From positions 1 through 7,576 of the forward strand of contig JAKDLC010000092.1 in the NCBI GenBank assembly GCA_030453055.1: 7,576 nt of DNA. The letters are read 5' to 3'. Shown here in pieces: positions 6,463 through 7,576 of this stretch. Below the pieces are notes generated by a model. The model saw only the letters and a program-made list of their open reading frames with translations, did no database searches and was not told the origin of the DNA. Numbering within the stretch: position 1 is the first letter of the stretch; every line of letters begins with the position of its first letter. The DNA is from Nitrosospira sp. Lineage in GTDB: Bacteria; Pseudomonadota; Gammaproteobacteria; Burkholderiales; Nitrosomonadaceae. Made by a program: the position numbers and the translations under genes.

Positions 6463-6601
6463 ATGCGTAAATAAAAGATGTATTGTGTTTGAAGTTTGAG
6501 GCCAAGCTCTCACACAACAGATTGCCGCCGCACTTTGCATTTCCAAAGACGTCGTTACCAAATATGTGGAGCTCGCCGCCGCAGCGGGCCTTAACTGGCC
6601 G
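6463..6601 (+). pseudogene. istA: Remnant of an IS21-family transposase gene (istA, first ~47 codons)
   Basis: An ATG at 6463 with GAGGA upstream (6453-6457) starts MRK. Two one-base losses (near 6471 and 6516) are needed to continue through IKDVLCLKFEAKLSH (6471-6515) and QIAAALCISKDVVTKYVE onward to AAAAGLNWP (6518-6601). Joined, this is the N-terminal helix-turn-helix of an IS21-type IstA, which binds the element's terminal repeats. Full IstA proteins are several hundred residues and are followed by istB; neither the remainder nor istB is here. The element may have inserted into the neighbouring restriction-modification gene, since that homology ends about 45 bp before this start. I could not identify terminal inverted repeats or a target duplication. 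Confidence 0.7.
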
Positions 6602-6817
6602 GCTACACGCCGCCCAGCAACGACACGGTGCTCGACTTCGCGCGTCATTATGCGCGTACCTCACGCCTTGTAATTTCCCTCTCTCTAAGCTATAGATATA
6701 TGGAAGCTTAAAAAAATTTCGCCTTCTGCTGCAGGTTTTGAATCAAAGGTCGATCCCACAAGGGTTTTTCTGCAGCACCTACAGCACTGTTAGACAGAAT
6801 AGTCAGGATAAAACCTT
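6602..6817. other. Non-coding or unassigned stretch between the istA remnant and the protease gene
   Basis: No recognisable gene. A 38-codon open stretch in one frame (6595-6711, including PPSNDTVLDFARHYAR) looks protein-like but matches nothing I know; it may be another decayed fragment. After 6690 the sequence turns AT-rich, with an A7 run at 6710-6716. An 8-bp inverted pair (TGCTGCAG at 6727-6734, CTGCAGCA at 6770-6777) with a 35-nt gap is too weak to call a structure. No promoter for the protease gene could be assigned. Confidence 0.4.
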
Positions 6818-7576
6818 ATGGCCCCTCTGGAATCAGTCAAGCTCACGGCATTGATGGAACGCACTAGCGGTATCCCCGATATCAAGATCGGCTTGGTCGA
6901 TGGTCCTGTCGTTACCCAACATGCCGATATGGCGAGCGAGCACTTCCGCGACATTTCGGGAAATAATGGGGCTGCCTGCACACAGGCCAACAGCACAGCA
7001 TGCCTGCACGGAACCTTTATAGCCGGGATCTTATCCGCAAAGCGGAACTCCCCGGCACCCGCCATTTGTCCCGGCTGTACCCTCCTGATACGCCCCATTT
7101 TTACCGAAACAACGGCCGGGCGTGAACATATGCCCAGCGCGACGCCGCAGGAACTGGCAGTCGCAATCCTTGAATGCATTAAGGCAGGGGCGCAAGTCAT
7201 CAATCTGAGTCTGGCCCTGGCACAGCCTTCCACCAAGGGGGAACATGCGCTGGAAGAGGCGCTTACTCTGGCCCTCAAACGCGGCGTGTTGATCGTTGCG
7301 GCGGCGGGCAATCAAGGCGCGCTCGGGAGTTCCGCCATAACCCGTCACCCATGGGTCATCCCAGTAGTTGCCTGCGATTTATTGGGTCGGCCGATAAACG
7401 AATCAAATCTGGGCAGTTCGATTGGCACGCGCGGTCTGAGCGCACCGGGCGACAACATTACCAGCCTGGGCGCTGAAGGCCAATCGCTCACGCAATGTAG
7501 CCACAGCTGCGCCCTGTCACCGCCCTGCAGCAGGTGCGCCAGCAGCCGTTCCGGCTTCCCCCGTTGGACCGGCAGC
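6818..7576 (+). CDS. S8 (subtilisin-like) serine peptidase, partial at right edge and probably broken
   Basis: 253 codons are open to the window edge. An in-frame stop just upstream (6809-6811) makes the ATG at 6818 the first start; only a weak SD (CAGGA) is nearby. No signal peptide is visible. Subtilase features: catalytic Asp28 in KIGLVDGPV, catalytic His64 in CLHGTFIAGIL, and oxyanion Asn165 in IVAAAGNQG. Cysteines cluster at ICPGC (83-87), and SAPGDNITSLG (208-218) precedes where GTSxAxP should come. Instead the frame reads QCSHSCALSPPC, while the next frame gives VATAAP (7497-7514), the usual neighbour of the nucleophile. GTS is found in neither, so the catalytic serine appears lost through deletion and frameshift. 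The style resembles proteases of the PatA/PatG type linked to RiPP maturation in other bacteria (inference). It is likely a recent pseudogene. Confidence 0.75.
   Translation, partial: MAPLESVKLTALMERTSGIPDIKIGLVDGPVVTQHADMASEHFRDISGNNGAACTQANSTACLHGTFIAGILSAKRNSPAPAICPGCTLLIRPIFTETTAGREHMPSATPQELAVAILECIKAGAQVINLSLALAQPSTKGEHALEEALTLALKRGVLIVAAAGNQGALGSSAITRHPWVIPVVACDLLGRPINESNLGSSIGTRGLSAPGDNITSLGAEGQSLTQCSHSCALSPPCSRCASSRSGFPRWTGS

Noticed and set aside
6727..6777. 8-bp inverted repeat around TGCTGCAG
   Set aside because: Too short and too far apart to be a convincing terminator or IS end.
6790..7311. 173-codon minus-strand open frame
   Set aside because: Antisense to the subtilase, whose Asp, His and Asn motifs identify the real coding strand.
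1..7576. tRNA, rRNA, CRISPR array or intact insertion sequence
   Set aside because: No cloverleaf, rRNA signature, regularly spaced repeats or full-length transposase was seen on either strand.

Overview
The window looks like a piece of a betaproteobacterial chromosome. Nitrosospira/Nitrosomonadaceae is my best guess. It rests on the run argS - SPOR protein - dsbA - short-chain dehydrogenase, the style of the proteins, and a TIGR03790 protein, a family reported only from exosortase-carrying bacteria. This placement is inference; no marker in the window proves the genus.

Layout. (1) 1-602, minus strand: the N-terminal 200 residues of a rhomboid intramembrane serine protease that runs off the left edge. 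(2) 603-747: a short divergent intergenic region ending in a perfect 14-bp palindrome directly before the next start codon. (3) 748-1980: a secreted TIGR03790-family protein. (4) 2092-6151: a plus-strand housekeeping run of argS, a membrane-anchored SPOR protein, dsbA and an SDR oxidoreductase. The run is interrupted between the SPOR gene and dsbA by a 165-bp imperfect palindrome (4508-4672) that looks like a MITE-type element. (5) 6195 to the right edge: a graveyard holding the start of a restriction-modification enzyme (frameshifted inside its nuclease motif), the first ~47 codons of an IS21-type istA spread over three frames, and a subtilisin-like protease whose reading frame departs from the family just where the catalytic serine should be.

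How the genes relate. ArgRS charges tRNA-Arg. The SPOR protein probably binds septal peptidoglycan. DsbA puts disulfides into secreted proteins, which could include the cysteine-containing TIGR03790 protein. The rhomboid and TIGR03790 genes are divergent and both concern the cell envelope, but nothing in the sequence links them functionally. No tRNA, rRNA or CRISPR array was seen. I found no intact novel system. The most unusual structures are the palindromic element in the dsbA leader, the palindrome at the TIGR03790 start, and the three decayed genes on the right.
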